A stretch of DNA of 64,000 nucleotides from Akkermansia sp. (GTDB taxonomy: Bacteria > Verrucomicrobiota > Verrucomicrobiia > Verrucomicrobiales > Akkermansiaceae): NCBI GenBank assembly GCA_022787425.1, contig JALFWB010000011.1:142707-206706 (forward strand), read 5' to 3'. The translations under genes were made by a program, and so were the position numbers. How positions within the stretch are numbered: the stretch's first letter is position 1; each line of letters begins with the position of its first letter. The notes beneath the pieces were generated by a model. It did no database searches and had not been told where the DNA came from. It was given only the letters and a program-made list of their open reading frames with translations. Below are positions 42,748-51,007 of this stretch, piece by piece.

Positions 42748-43506
42748 ATGAAAGCACCTAAAATCTACAGAAAGAAAGGGGGCTTCACCCTCATCGAGCT
42801 CATTGTGGTGATTGCCATTCTCGGCACCCTCGCCGCTGTCGGCTACGGTCCCATCATGGACCACCTGAACGACGGTGACCGCCAGATCGCTTCCTCCAAC
42901 CTCAGCAACATCAGCACCGCCCTCATTGACTTCAACACGGAGATGACCGCTTATCCGAGCGATCAGACCGCCGAGAGTATGCAGGAGCGCATGGAGGAGG
43001 CCGGTAAGGACTTCGGCGCGCTGCAGGGCGACACCTCTAACTGCTACTTCCGCCAGCTCATGGTGCGCGATAACTCCTTGGCCGAGAAGATCTTCTTCGC
43101 TAAGGTCGCCGGTGTCATCGCTGAAGGCGATAACAAGAAGGCCAACGGCAAGGCTCTCCAAGCAGGCGAAAATGCCTTCTCCTATGTGATGATGCAGTCG
43201 ACAGAGGGTGATGGCTATCGCGGCGTTACCGGTCGCGGCACCTGCCCCATTGTCATGACGCCCACCGCTGAGCCCGGCAAGCCCGTGTCCGGCTCGGATG
43301 TCAAGTTCGACCTCACGCCCTTCCGCGGTCACGTCTTCGTGCTCTTCACCGACAAGTCCATCAAGGACCTTCACGGAGATAAGGCCATCAAGGAGAACGA
43401 GGATGGTGATCTCGGTACTCTCGTCACGGACATCTTCCCGGAGAACGTTAAGACCGGTGAATCTCGTGCCGGACGCTACTCCATCTTCGGACCGGCTCTC
43501 AAGTAA
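42748..43506 (+). CDS. Type II secretion / type IV pilin-like pseudopilin
   Basis: A 252-residue prepilin-like protein. The N-terminus is the class III signal KKGGFTLIELIVVIAILG, with cleavage expected after the Gly and methylation of Phe, and Glu at position +5. The hydrophobic helix continues into an amphipathic stretch (SNLSNISTALIDFNTEM) and a globular domain. It resembles GspG-type major pseudopilins but is longer than the typical 140 residues. Verrucomicrobia have large families of such stand-alone pseudopilins. No secretion ATPase, secretin or prepilin peptidase is nearby, so its apparatus is elsewhere. A strong terminator follows. Confidence 0.85.
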   Translation: MKAPKIYRKKGGFTLIELIVVIAILGTLAAVGYGPIMDHLNDGDRQIASSNLSNISTALIDFNTEMTAYPSDQTAESMQERMEEAGKDFGALQGDTSNCYFRQLMVRDNSLAEKIFFAKVAGVIAEGDNKKANGKALQAGENAFSYVMMQSTEGDGYRGVTGRGTCPIVMTPTAEPGKPVSGSDVKFDLTPFRGHVFVLFTDKSIKDLHGDKAIKENEDGDLGTLVTDIFPENVKTGESRAGRYSIFGPALK

Positions 43507-43525
43507 TCACCCTCTACTTTCACCA

Positions 43526-43557
43526 AGGCACCTCCTCACCATGGGAGGTGCCTTTTT
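43526..43557 (+). terminator. Terminator of the pseudopilin gene
   Basis: Perfect ten-base stem AGGCACCTCC (43526-43535) with GGAGGTGCCT (43544-43553), an eight-base loop, then TTTT. Confidence 0.92.
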
Positions 43558-43628
43558 GTATACCCATCCTTCCGCCATATCAGTTGCTGAATTGTTCCCG
43601 GATGACCCGCCATTAGTGAGAGGGTGGC

Positions 43629-44108
43629 TCAGCTGAGTAGCTTGGCGGTACCGCTGAACAGGCTACCCAGGGCGGAGGCGGCGGTTCCTGCAGCTTGGCG
43701 GCGGGCGTTGGCGGATTGAAGGCGCAGGTTGCGGCTGTCCAGCGTGGCTTGAGTTCGCTCGGCATTCGCTTGTTGAAGGGCGGCCTCGGCTTGATTGTTG
43801 ATGCGATCCTGCAGACGAGTAGCGAGGTCGACCTCACGCATGGCTGTACTGCCTTCGCGCGCTGTGTTGCTTGCGGCGGCATCCGTGCGGGCGTGTGCCA
43901 GCTCTTGCTGAGCATTTCGCGTCTCACGGCGCGCATTCTCCATGGCGGTGTCCACCACAGCCGCTGCATGACGCTCCGCCAGCTCCCGCTGCGTGCTCGC
44001 CGCCTGCTTCAGAGCCTTGGACTGCGCCCTCTGTGCCTGCCCCTCGATCACTTTCGAGGCCACCGCAGCCCCCGTCGTGGCTGCCCCTAATATCGTTCCG
44101 AATCCCAT
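43629..44108 (-). CDS. Alanine-rich helical protein, possibly phage-like
   Basis: A 159-residue protein: a Gly/Ala-rich hydrophobic start (GFGTILGAATTGAAVASKV), then a long Ala/Gln/Arg/Glu-rich helix (QRAQSKALKQAASTQRELAERHAAA), ending with TAASALGSLFSGTAKLL. This hydrophobic-helix-coiled-coil-hydrophobic plan resembles small virion or ejection-associated phage proteins, but no neighbour is phage-like, so the label is tentative. Its promoter (TTGCAG, 17 bases, TAGGAT) ends nine bases before the ATG, which supports a real gene. The composition could also come from a stand-alone membrane-interacting protein. Confidence 0.55.
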   Translation of the reverse strand: MGFGTILGAATTGAAVASKVIEGQAQRAQSKALKQAASTQRELAERHAAAVVDTAMENARRETRNAQQELAHARTDAAASNTAREGSTAMREVDLATRLQDRINNQAEAALQQANAERTQATLDSRNLRLQSANARRQAAGTAASALGSLFSGTAKLLS

Positions 44109-44117
44109 AACACCCCC

Positions 44118-44146
44118 ATCCTACCACAACCCCTACCCCGCTGCAA
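44118..44146 (-). promoter_or_regulatory. Promoter of the alanine-rich gene
   Basis: Minus strand: -35 TTGCAG (44141-44146), a 17-base spacer, -10 TAGGAT (44118-44123), nine bases before the ATG at 44108. Confidence 0.6.
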
Positions 44147-44199
44147 TCCCTCGCAGTACCCCACTGCCCTACCCACTCCGCACTCTCCCGGAATTCTGA

Positions 44200-44236
44200 T
44201 GCCCCCGATTGCTTCCGCAACCGAGGGCACGTTTTT
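44200..44236 (+). terminator. Strong hairpin downstream of the first PEP-CTERM gene
   Basis: Thirteen-pair stem TGCCCCCGATTGC (44200-44212) with GCAACCGAGGGCA (44217-44229), two non-Watson-Crick pairs, TTCC loop. The U-run (GTTTTT) is on the plus-strand side, although the PEP-CTERM gene it follows is on the minus strand; it may work in both directions. Confidence 0.65.
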
Positions 44237-44263
44237 ACATTTACCGAAAAAAGATGTTCCTCC

Positions 44264-45013
44264 CTACTTTCTCCTCCTCCGCCTCGCACACAAGCCGACA
44301 AGTGCCAGCAGAGAAAGCGTGGCTGTAGTAGGCTCAGGGACGCTTGCTTCCTTGTTCAGTACCTGAGCAGTCTCCTTGGAGAGTGCCTCATTGAAAAGGT
44401 AAATGTGGTCGATATAATTCTCGTTAATTTTAACTGTACCGGTTGAACCGACTCCGCTACTCCATTTATAGTTCTTGTTTGTTCCGTAGAGCTCAGTAAT
44501 CGAACCATCCGAGAAACGTAACGTTACATAAAGTGATGATGAAACCGTATCGGAGTGAGAAAAAGTCACTGCGAGCCCCGTTAAGGAACCCAATTTGGAT
44601 GTTAAATTACTACCTGCAGTCGAATCCGCAAAATTATTGGTAGCCGGAGTAGAACCATCCACTGTCATCGGGTAACGGCTTTCTCCTGTACCTCCTGTCA
44701 TGTCCAGATTACTCATAGACTCGTTGAAGTCACAAACACCAACGAATCCGGTATTGTTAAGTGCCATGGCTAATCCCATATCGTAGCTATTATCCACCCA
44801 TACAAGCATTGGACGAACTGCACTACCTGAGTTCTTGCCGAGGATATTCTTCATGGCATCAGCATTAAGGGTTATGGTGTATGAAAAACTCCCGGAAACC
44901 CCACTAATCCCTGTAAGATTACTGTCACCGTGCACTGTTGCATCCGAGAGCGAGCTCACGGCCGCACTCAGAGTAGAACCTAAAATCAAAACTGCTGTAA
45001 GTACCTTGTTCAT
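44264..45013 (-). CDS. PEP-CTERM-anchored exported protein
   Basis: A 249-residue surface protein: signal peptide (MNKVLTAVLILGSTLSAAVS), a Ser/Thr/Gly/Asn-rich beta domain (SGSFSYTITLNADAMKN, GLAVTFSHSDTVSSSLYVTL, a concanavalin-like pattern), and the C-terminal sorting signal. That signal is VPEPTTATLSLLALVGLC followed by an Arg cluster, which by family knowledge is cut and anchored by an exosortase/archaeosortase-like enzyme. It diverges from another PEP-CTERM gene at 45356. Its promoter contains a dyad operator in the spacer that recurs upstream of three other genes. Function is unknown; the beta domain may bind glycans or form part of the extracellular matrix. Confidence 0.85.
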   Translation of the reverse strand: MNKVLTAVLILGSTLSAAVSSLSDATVHGDSNLTGISGVSGSFSYTITLNADAMKNILGKNSGSAVRPMLVWVDNSYDMGLAMALNNTGFVGVCDFNESMSNLDMTGGTGESRYPMTVDGSTPATNNFADSTAGSNLTSKLGSLTGLAVTFSHSDTVSSSLYVTLRFSDGSITELYGTNKNYKWSSGVGSTGTVKINENYIDHIYLFNEALSKETAQVLNKEASVPEPTTATLSLLALVGLCARRRRRK

Positions 45014-45061
45014 GTTCTCTTCCCGGGAATGAGTCTTTCATCTCCTCCCTTTCCGCAGGTA

Positions 45062-45090
45062 AGTCTACAGCATTCCCAATGCTGAGTCAA
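45062..45090 (-). promoter_or_regulatory. Promoter with dyad operator filling the spacer (PEP-CTERM 1)
   Basis: Minus strand: -35 TTGACT (45085-45090), 17-base spacer, -10 TAGACT (45062-45067). The whole spacer is a dyad: CAGCATT (45068-45074), CCC, AATGCTG (45078-45084) on the plus strand. A binding protein would sit on the polymerase site itself. Confidence 0.75.
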
Positions 45091-45237
45091 GCAGAAAAGC
45101 GGGAAATCGTTGATTTTTCGCACTTTTTCGTTGTTTTTCCTTCTTACATATTTCAGAGGATCGAGAGAACAATAAGGATCGATAACATTCATTGAGCATT
45201 GATTTTGAATGACTTATGATCTGCAAATATGCTGTAT

Positions 45238-45279
45238 GCTTTGGGAATGCAGACCCCGGCATTGGGAATGCTGTACACT
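45238..45279 (+). promoter_or_regulatory. Two tandem copies of the dyad before PEP-CTERM 2
   Basis: Copy 1: GCTTT-GGG-AATGC (45238-45250, one mismatch). Copy 2: GCATT-GGG-AATGC (45259-45271), then TG and -10 TACACT (45274-45279). Centres are 21 bases apart, two helical turns, so two dimers could sit side by side. The -35 region is poor (no TTG), in contrast to the divergent promoter. The rest of the 342-base space between the two PEP-CTERM genes has no gene. Confidence 0.65.
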
Positions 45280-45355
45280 GGTCTCAGACAGGCGAGGAAG
45301 GGACATTTCCGGAGAGGGGTGGGACCGGCTTCGCGAAACTCAATCAACGAAAGAC

Positions 45356-46126
45356 ATGATAAAGAAGATTTGCATTTCACTCCTAATGCCGGGCTGCATG
45401 TTGTATGCTACGGAGGTGCCACTCACGCTTCCGGGGAGCGCAGGAACACTCACTCAAATCAACAAACCACGAGTCGAAGGAAACACGCAGGAAAACACAA
45501 ATCTTATCGACTATTTCAAGGGATACTCGACGGGAGCTTACTGGGCGACAAATACTTACTCGACTGTTGGAGAGCCAACAACAAATGAGGGTCAATGGGA
45601 CCCTACCGCAGGATCTATTACGTTGTGCACAAGACCTCAATTGAACGGTGAAGTATTCGCTATTGTGTTTGGTTCGGACACATTCACGGTCGGGACCACA
45701 CTTCACAGCATCACTCTTTCCGGTCAGTTCTCAAAAGTCGACGCGGCATATGGCATGGACTATTATGCCAACATCGGCGTATACGATGCCTCAGAAAACA
45801 GAGTTGCGTCCTACTTTGGTGCCGATGGTAAAAACGGCATAACAGGAAGCACCTCGTCGTCTTCGACAACTAACTTCGGATTCACCTTGGAGAACTTCGG
45901 CACAACCGCCAGCGGAGAAGGGGTCTCAGAAGATTTGGTGTGGGGAGAGGGATACAAACTGGTTGTGAGCATCTGCGGCCCCAAAGGCTCTGCCGGTGGC
46001 AAGGAATATACCATCAGCGACATTCAAGTCAAGGCCGATGTTACGGTTCCTGAGCCAACTACGGCGACGTTGTCGTTGTTAGCGTTGGCGGGGATGTGTG
46101 GGCGGAGACGTCGGCAGAAGGCGTAA
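45356..46126 (+). CDS. PEP-CTERM-anchored exported protein
   Basis: A 256-residue surface protein: signal peptide (MIKKICISLLMPGCMLYATE), a beta-rich domain with NTYSTVGEPTTNEGQWDP, LHSITLSGQFSKVDAAYGMD and YANIGVYDASENRVASYFG, and the sorting signal VPEPTTATLSLLALAGMCG plus an Arg cluster. The C-terminus is nearly identical to that of the divergent gene at 44264, while the outer domains differ. The start at 45356 begins the signal peptide; the 49 upstream in-frame codons cover the promoter and operators. A hairpin follows the stop. Confidence 0.83.
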   Translation: MIKKICISLLMPGCMLYATEVPLTLPGSAGTLTQINKPRVEGNTQENTNLIDYFKGYSTGAYWATNTYSTVGEPTTNEGQWDPTAGSITLCTRPQLNGEVFAIVFGSDTFTVGTTLHSITLSGQFSKVDAAYGMDYYANIGVYDASENRVASYFGADGKNGITGSTSSSSTTNFGFTLENFGTTASGEGVSEDLVWGEGYKLVVSICGPKGSAGGKEYTISDIQVKADVTVPEPTTATLSLLALAGMCGRRRRQKA

Positions 46127-46151
46127 GGGAGATATTTCGGTAAATGTAGGA

Positions 46152-46183
46152 GAGCCCTCGTCTGCGGGAGTAGGCGGGGGCTC
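46152..46183 (+). terminator. Hairpin after PEP-CTERM 2
   Basis: GAGCCC (46152-46157) with GGGCTC (46178-46183) as the base of a longer imperfect stem, followed by GGTTTGT. Confidence 0.55.
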
Positions 46184-46224
46184 GGTTTGTACAGTAAAGG
46201 AAAGGGATAGGACGCGATTTAAGG

Positions 46225-46253
46225 TTGACAGGGGGAAGAGAAAGGGGTATGGT
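46225..46253 (+). promoter_or_regulatory. Promoter of the lipoprotein-tyrA-Sel1 unit
   Basis: -35 TTGACA (46225-46230), a 17-base spacer, -10 TATGGT (46248-46253), then GGAGGAG about 20 bases before the ATG at 46279. Confidence 0.6.
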
Positions 46254-46278
46254 GGAGGAGAGAAAAGACAAGAGTGCG

Positions 46279-46923
46279 ATGAAAAGACGCTACATACCCC
46301 TTTTGATGGCAACGGGAGTCTGCTTGGGCTCCTGCGTCGGCGTGCAGATGGTGAACCTGCCGGACATGCCCTACAAGAAGCCGATACAGCAGACAACGCT
46401 GCCCCCGAACACGGCACCGATGCCGACAGCAACGACTCCGGCGGCACCGGGTGCGACCAATACGGCACCGATTCCCGCGCCTCGGGTTACGCCGCCGACC
46501 ACAACACCGAAGCCTGCCACCAAGCCAACAGCTCCGGCTACCAAGCCTGCGACCCCCACCACCCCGGCGCAGCCCAAACTGCCTAAACCCGAGCAACCCA
46601 AGTTGCCCACGCCGACCGTAACGCCGCCGACCACCCCCACGGTGACGCCGCCGGCCCCGACCGTGACGCCCCCCGCGCCCAAGGTAGCCCCGCCGGCTCC
46701 GACGACTACCCCGCCCCCCACGCCGCCTGCACCCGCCAAGAAGATCACCAACGAAGGCGGGCAGATACCCGTGGCCGTGCAAGTGGAGGGCGACCCGACC
46801 CGCGTGATTAATCCGCTGGATCCGAGCCGCAAGCTGCGTATCATCGACAAGAACGGCAACCGTGTACCCAGCGGCAAGAAGATGAAGGTACCGGGCACGG
46901 ATTTCATCTTTATCGTGCCCTAA
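46279..46923 (+). CDS. Pro/Thr-rich lipoprotein
   Basis: A 214-residue protein with a lipoprotein signal (MKRRYIPLLMATGVCLGSC; lipobox LGSC). About 120 residues of low-complexity Pro/Thr/Ala/Lys repeats follow (units like TPTVTPP and PAPTVTPP), likely an extended spacer that crosses the periplasm or peptidoglycan. A small C-terminal domain of about 60 residues comes last (GGQIPVAVQVEGDP, SRKLRIIDKNGNRVPSGKKM). The repeat is in the protein and is not a CRISPR or tandem-repeat array. tyrA follows by 15 bases, so they share a transcript. Function is unknown. Confidence 0.75.
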   Translation: MKRRYIPLLMATGVCLGSCVGVQMVNLPDMPYKKPIQQTTLPPNTAPMPTATTPAAPGATNTAPIPAPRVTPPTTTPKPATKPTAPATKPATPTTPAQPKLPKPEQPKLPTPTVTPPTTPTVTPPAPTVTPPAPKVAPPAPTTTPPPTPPAPAKKITNEGGQIPVAVQVEGDPTRVINPLDPSRKLRIIDKNGNRVPSGKKMKVPGTDFIFIVP

Positions 46924-46938
46924 GCAGCGAGAGCAGCC

Positions 46939-47835
46939 ATGTGCGAGCAGCGAGCGGCCTACAGATGCATCACCGTGGTGGGACCCGGCCTATTGGGCGG
47001 GTCCGTGGCCATGGCCGTGCGGCAGCATATGCCCGGCTGCGACCTGCGCGTGTGGGGGAGGCGTGAGCAGCCGCTGGCCTACCTGCGCGAGCGCGGCATC
47101 ACACAGCACACCTACACCGACCTGCAAGTCGCCGTACAGGGAGCGGAGCTGGTGATCTTATCCACACCCATCGGCTGTTTTGAGTCCTTGGCCCGCGAGA
47201 TGTTACCCGCCTTGGCGGACGATGCCTTGGTAACAGATGTCGGCTCCGTGAAAGCCTATGTTCACCGCACCACGGGGGCCATGCTGACGCAACGCGGGCA
47301 CCGCTTCATCGGCTCGCACCCCATGGCTGGGTCCGAGACCACCGGGGTGGAGAACGCCACGGCGGATCTGTTATGCGGTGCCACCGTCGCCATCACGAAC
47401 CCCGATGGAGTACCGGCGGAGGAGGAAGCCCGCTTGGCCGCCTTTTGGCAGAGCCTGGGCTGCACCACCTATGCCATGACCCCGGAGAACCACGACCGCG
47501 CCGTGGCACGCGTATCACACATACCGCATGTTCTGGCCGCTCTCTGTGCCCATGCTGCGGCGGGGGATAACGTACCGCAGGCCGACCTGCAACGCCTGGC
47601 CGCAAGCGGCTTCCGAGACACCACCCGCGTGTGCTGCGGCCCCGCCCCCATGTGGGCCGACATCCTCTGGGAAAATGACGTAGCCGTGCGCCGCGCCTTG
47701 TCCGACTGCATGAGCCAGATGCAAACCGTCATCGACCTGCTGAACAAGCAAGACAAGGCAGGACTGCGCCGCTGGCTGGAGACAGCCGCCGACAGCCGCC
47801 GCACCATACGCCGCGAACAAGAAACAAACACATGA
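46939..47835 (+). CDS. tyrA: Prephenate dehydrogenase
   Basis: Oxidative decarboxylation of prephenate (or arogenate) toward tyrosine. The 298-residue protein has an N-terminal NAD-binding fold (VVGPGLLGGSVAMAV, LVILSTPIGCFES) and a helical C-terminal domain. The catalytic region is SHPMAGSETTGVENA, with SHIPHVLAALCAHAA further on. The usual ACT regulatory domain is absent, and there is no chorismate mutase fusion. Which of prephenate or arogenate is preferred cannot be told from sequence. It overlaps the next gene by four bases (ATGA). Confidence 0.93.
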   Translation: MCEQRAAYRCITVVGPGLLGGSVAMAVRQHMPGCDLRVWGRREQPLAYLRERGITQHTYTDLQVAVQGAELVILSTPIGCFESLAREMLPALADDALVTDVGSVKAYVHRTTGAMLTQRGHRFIGSHPMAGSETTGVENATADLLCGATVAITNPDGVPAEEEARLAAFWQSLGCTTYAMTPENHDRAVARVSHIPHVLAALCAHAAAGDNVPQADLQRLAASGFRDTTRVCCGPAPMWADILWENDVAVRRALSDCMSQMQTVIDLLNKQDKAGLRRWLETAADSRRTIRREQETNT

Positions 47836-49118
47836 AACCGTTTATCTGCCGAACAGCCCTGTATGCAAGCCTACTGACGGCCCTGTTGGCGACCGCCTGC
47901 GGTGACAAAAAGGAGCAGCCGACACCCCCTGCCCCCGTTGAGAAAGCACCGGACCCCGAGACCCTCTACTGCGAAGCCAAGACCGCCCTGGAAACCGCCA
48001 AGGACGACACAGCCCGCAGCGAAGCCACCGAAAAACTGACCCAAGCGGCGGACGCCGGTCATGCAGATGCCATGTTCGAGCTCGTGAACCTGCTGAACGA
48101 GACAGATCCCGCCCGCGCCCTGCAATACTTGGAGAAAGCCACTGCCGCCGGGCATCCGCGCGCCTGCTTGGTGCAGGGGATGCGCTGTTTCCAAGCCGGG
48201 GACAGAGCGGCGGCGGCCCGATACTTCGAGCAAGCTGCCAAACAAAACGACCCCGATGCCGCCTATAACTTGGGGGTGATGCTGCTGACCGGCCAGGGCA
48301 TAGATCGAGACAACACGCGCGGCTTTACCCTCCTGAGCCAAGCCGCCGAAGCCGGGCAGAAAGACGCCCGGTTGCCGCTCGCCGGATGTTACCGCGCCGG
48401 CTGCGGTACAGCACCCGACCCCGCCCGTGCGGAGGCTCTCTACACCGAGCTGGCCGAGGAGGGCAACACCGAGGCAATGGTAGCTCTGGGCCGCATGCTG
48501 AGCGGAGATGCTGCCTTGGCTTGGAAGGCCAAAGCAGCGGCCGCCGGACACGTACCCTCCATGTGCGAGGCTGCTGACCTCTACTTGCAGCGCGGCGACT
48601 ACGCTGCAGCGCAGCCCCTGCTTCAGGAAGCCACCCGCCGTGACAATGTTGCCGCCTGCGCCAAACTGGGTCTGCTGGCCCTGAATGGGCTCGGGATGGA
48701 GAAAGACGAATCCTTGGGCTGCCGCTGTCTGCAGCAAGCCGCCCAAGCCGGTGACCCGGAGGCACAGTACAACCTCGGTGTTTGCTTGGAGACAGGCAAG
48801 GGAACCCAGCCCAACCTCAAGTCCGCCCGCGAGTGGTACACCCGCGCCGCCGAGCAGGGAGTACCCGCCGCCTGCCGTGCCCTGTCCCGCTGCTTGGCCG
48901 AGGAAATCGGCGGTCCCAAGGACCCCGAGGGAGCCCTCACCTGGCTCCGCAAGGGGGCCGATGCCGGAGACCCGGCCTGCCTCTTTGCGTACGGTCGCTG
49001 CTTGGTCGAGGGCCGAGGAGTAACGAAAGACGCCGAGCAGGGGAAGAGCCTCATCCGCCGCGCTGCGGAGGCAGGCCTGCAAGCCGCCCGGGACTACTCT
49101 GCCCCCCCTGCTCCCTAG
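47832..49118 (+). CDS. Sel1-repeat lipoprotein
   Basis: A 428-residue protein with a lipoprotein signal (lipobox ATAC at residues 20-23) and then about ten Sel1/TPR-type repeats, e.g. AAAGHPRACLVQGMRCFQAG, PDAAYNLGVMLLTGQGID, PEAQYNLGVCLETGKGT and GDPACLFAYGRCLVEGRGV. Sel1 proteins are scaffolds for protein-protein contacts. Being lipidated, it should sit in the periplasm. It is joined to tyrA by overlap, which need not mean a shared function. A weak CCGC/GCGG hairpin with CTTTT lies just after the stop. Confidence 0.85.
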   Translation: MKPFICRTALYASLLTALLATACGDKKEQPTPPAPVEKAPDPETLYCEAKTALETAKDDTARSEATEKLTQAADAGHADAMFELVNLLNETDPARALQYLEKATAAGHPRACLVQGMRCFQAGDRAAAARYFEQAAKQNDPDAAYNLGVMLLTGQGIDRDNTRGFTLLSQAAEAGQKDARLPLAGCYRAGCGTAPDPARAEALYTELAEEGNTEAMVALGRMLSGDAALAWKAKAAAAGHVPSMCEAADLYLQRGDYAAAQPLLQEATRRDNVAACAKLGLLALNGLGMEKDESLGCRCLQQAAQAGDPEAQYNLGVCLETGKGTQPNLKSAREWYTRAAEQGVPAACRALSRCLAEEIGGPKDPEGALTWLRKGADAGDPACLFAYGRCLVEGRGVTKDAEQGKSLIRRAAEAGLQAARDYSAPPAP

Positions 49119-49167
49119 CATCCGCCCCCGCAGAAGCGGCTTTTCGCGTCTGTATGAGGGATTTTGC

Positions 49168-49196
49168 TTGACGTGACCTTGCCGTATTGAGATAAT
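49168..49196 (+). promoter_or_regulatory. Promoter of the lipoprotein-ftsA-ftsZ-murA unit
   Basis: -35 TTGACG (49168-49173), a 17-base spacer, -10 GATAAT (49191-49196), 12 bases before the ATG at 49209. Confidence 0.6.
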
Positions 49197-49208
49197 CTTT
49201 CCACCATC

Positions 49209-49736
49209 ATGAAGAAGTGTATTTCCTGTTTATGCGCCTTGCTCGTCTCCCTGCTCCTCATGCAGTGCAACAGCCTGCGGTGTGACTGCGAGCAGATTGC
49301 CCTCAGGGAAAAGGAGATTGCCGGCGAACCCCGCGGGGATTACTACATCGGACGCCGCTACTACATACCCGCCACCCGCTTTTGGGGCTACCTGCGCCGC
49401 CCCGGGGAAAGCTGGCGCACGGCCAAGCTCGTGATGATGGACGAACGCACCGTCCGCTGTCCGGATCGTGGACCGGAAGACCCCTTACCCAACGCCACCG
49501 TGGGCAAGGATGCCAACACGGAATATAAGATAACAGGGCGCTATACCGGGGCCAAGGCATACGATCCCAGCACAGACCAGGCACTGGAGCTCTTCCGCCC
49601 CACGTCCTTCACCGTCCGCAACACCTCCCCCGGCTTCCTCTTTTCTCCCTCCGAAAAATACAGTGTGGACTATGTGACCATCCGCCCGCAGGCCATGCCC
49701 ACACCGGATCAATGCAAACAAGCCTTAAAACAATAA
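49209..49736 (+). CDS. Small Cys-containing lipoprotein upstream of ftsA
   Basis: A 175-residue protein with a lipoprotein signal (MKKCISCLCALLVSLLLMQC; lipobox LMQC). The mature region (GDYYIGRRYYIPATRFWGYL, DANTEYKITGRYTGAKAYDP, SPSEKYSVDYVTIRP) is beta-rich, with no family I know. It takes the place that ftsQ often has upstream of ftsA, but it does not resemble FtsQ: there is no POTRA-like region or bitopic anchor. It lies 24 bases from ftsA and is probably co-transcribed, so a division-related envelope role is possible. Confidence 0.65.
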   Translation: MKKCISCLCALLVSLLLMQCNSLRCDCEQIALREKEIAGEPRGDYYIGRRYYIPATRFWGYLRRPGESWRTAKLVMMDERTVRCPDRGPEDPLPNATVGKDANTEYKITGRYTGAKAYDPSTDQALELFRPTSFTVRNTSPGFLFSPSEKYSVDYVTIRPQAMPTPDQCKQALKQ

Positions 49737-49760
49737 CCCCGTAACCTTTTTTCTGAATAT

Positions 49761-50990
49761 ATGGCAGAGTCCTCCATCTTGGTCGGTTTGGAAATCGGCA
49801 CTTCGAAGACAGTCATGGTTGTGGGAGAAACCCACGCAAACGGTTCCCTCAGTATCATCGGTGTGGGGAAAGTTTCCTCCGCCGGTGTGCGCAAGGGTGA
49901 AATCTACGATGAAAAAATGGTGCGCGCCTGTGTGAACGATGCATGGCAACTGGCGCAGGACCAGGCAGATGTTGACATTACCCGCGTCTTTCTCTCCGTA
50001 ACGGGGGAGCATTTCCTCAGTGAATCACGCATGGGCTCCTATCGCTTACCGGATAACGAAAACGTCATCACGCGCGAGTACATGCAGGCAGCCCGGGATA
50101 ACGCCTTGGCCTACCGAGAAGAGCTGGAGCGTAACGGTCGCTTTGTGGTCAATGAGGTTCTGGGAGGCTACAGCCTCGACGGCCGTGAGCCCACCTGCTC
50201 ACCCGAGGGGCTCATCGGCACAACCCTGGATGTGAACTGCCACTATGCGCACGGCCTCCAAAGCCGCGTGCAGAACAGCCTTTACTGTGTGCGCAATGTA
50301 CCGCTGGACGTTGAGGACGTTGTCTTTGCGCCGATTGCAACAGCGCAGGTCATGCTGGGACCCAGAGAGAAGCGGAACGGAGCCCTGCTCATCGACATCG
50401 GCGGCGGGACTACCGACTATGTATGCTATATGAACGGCGAGCTGATAGCCTCCGGCTGCATTCCCGTGGGCGGCAACACCATTAACGCCGACATCATGAA
50501 CGAGCTTTCGGGGAGCCGCACTTTCCGCGCGGCGGAGGAGCTGAAATGCGTGGAAGGCAACGCCTTCGGCGACCGTCAGGACGAATCACGCGCGCAGTAC
50601 AGGGATGAAAAGGGGATGCACGAGTCCTCCATCGCCCGCGGACGCCTCAACGAGATCATCTGCGCGCGTCTGTGGGACACGCTCGGGGGCGTCAAATCCG
50701 CTATTCCCAAGGAAGCGTTGCTCCCCAGCAACAACCTGCAAGTGTACCTCTCCGGCGGCACCGGGCTGATGCGAGGGTTGGATGAATTGGCCACCCGGAT
50801 GTTCAAGAAGCACGTCAACCAGCCTGCCATGCCGGACTCGGAGGTATCGCCGATTCTGAACGACCCGCGCTACTGCACAGCCGTGGGTCTGGTGCGGTAT
50901 GCCCAGCGCTGCATTGAAAGCAGCAGGGAGAGTAACCCCGGTCTCTTCCGCCGCATCTTCAACGCCGTTTTCGGTCTCTCCGGTAACTGA
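49761..50990 (+). CDS. ftsA: Cell division protein FtsA
   Basis: Actin-like ATPase that ties FtsZ to the inner membrane and recruits later division proteins. The 409-residue protein has LVGLEIGTSKTVMVV (phosphate 1), GALLIDIGGGTTDYVCYM (phosphate 2 and connecting segment), the SHS2/1C region (IIGVGKVSSAGVRKGEIYD), and VYLSGGTGLMRGLDELA (adenosine motif). The C-terminus, FRRIFNAVFGLSGN, is the amphipathic membrane-targeting helix. All signature parts are present. It is followed by ftsZ 17 bases downstream. Confidence 0.95.
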   Translation: MAESSILVGLEIGTSKTVMVVGETHANGSLSIIGVGKVSSAGVRKGEIYDEKMVRACVNDAWQLAQDQADVDITRVFLSVTGEHFLSESRMGSYRLPDNENVITREYMQAARDNALAYREELERNGRFVVNEVLGGYSLDGREPTCSPEGLIGTTLDVNCHYAHGLQSRVQNSLYCVRNVPLDVEDVVFAPIATAQVMLGPREKRNGALLIDIGGGTTDYVCYMNGELIASGCIPVGGNTINADIMNELSGSRTFRAAEELKCVEGNAFGDRQDESRAQYRDEKGMHESSIARGRLNEIICARLWDTLGGVKSAIPKEALLPSNNLQVYLSGGTGLMRGLDELATRMFKKHVNQPAMPDSEVSPILNDPRYCTAVGLVRYAQRCIESSRESNPGLFRRIFNAVFGLSGN

Positions 50991-51007
50991 TCTTCCCCTA
51001 TCAAACC

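Noticed and set aside
46430..46740. Repetitive DNA that might look like a tandem repeat or CRISPR array
   Set aside because: It encodes Pro/Thr-rich peptide repeats of the lipoprotein; units vary in length and stay in frame, with no constant repeat and unique spacer pattern.
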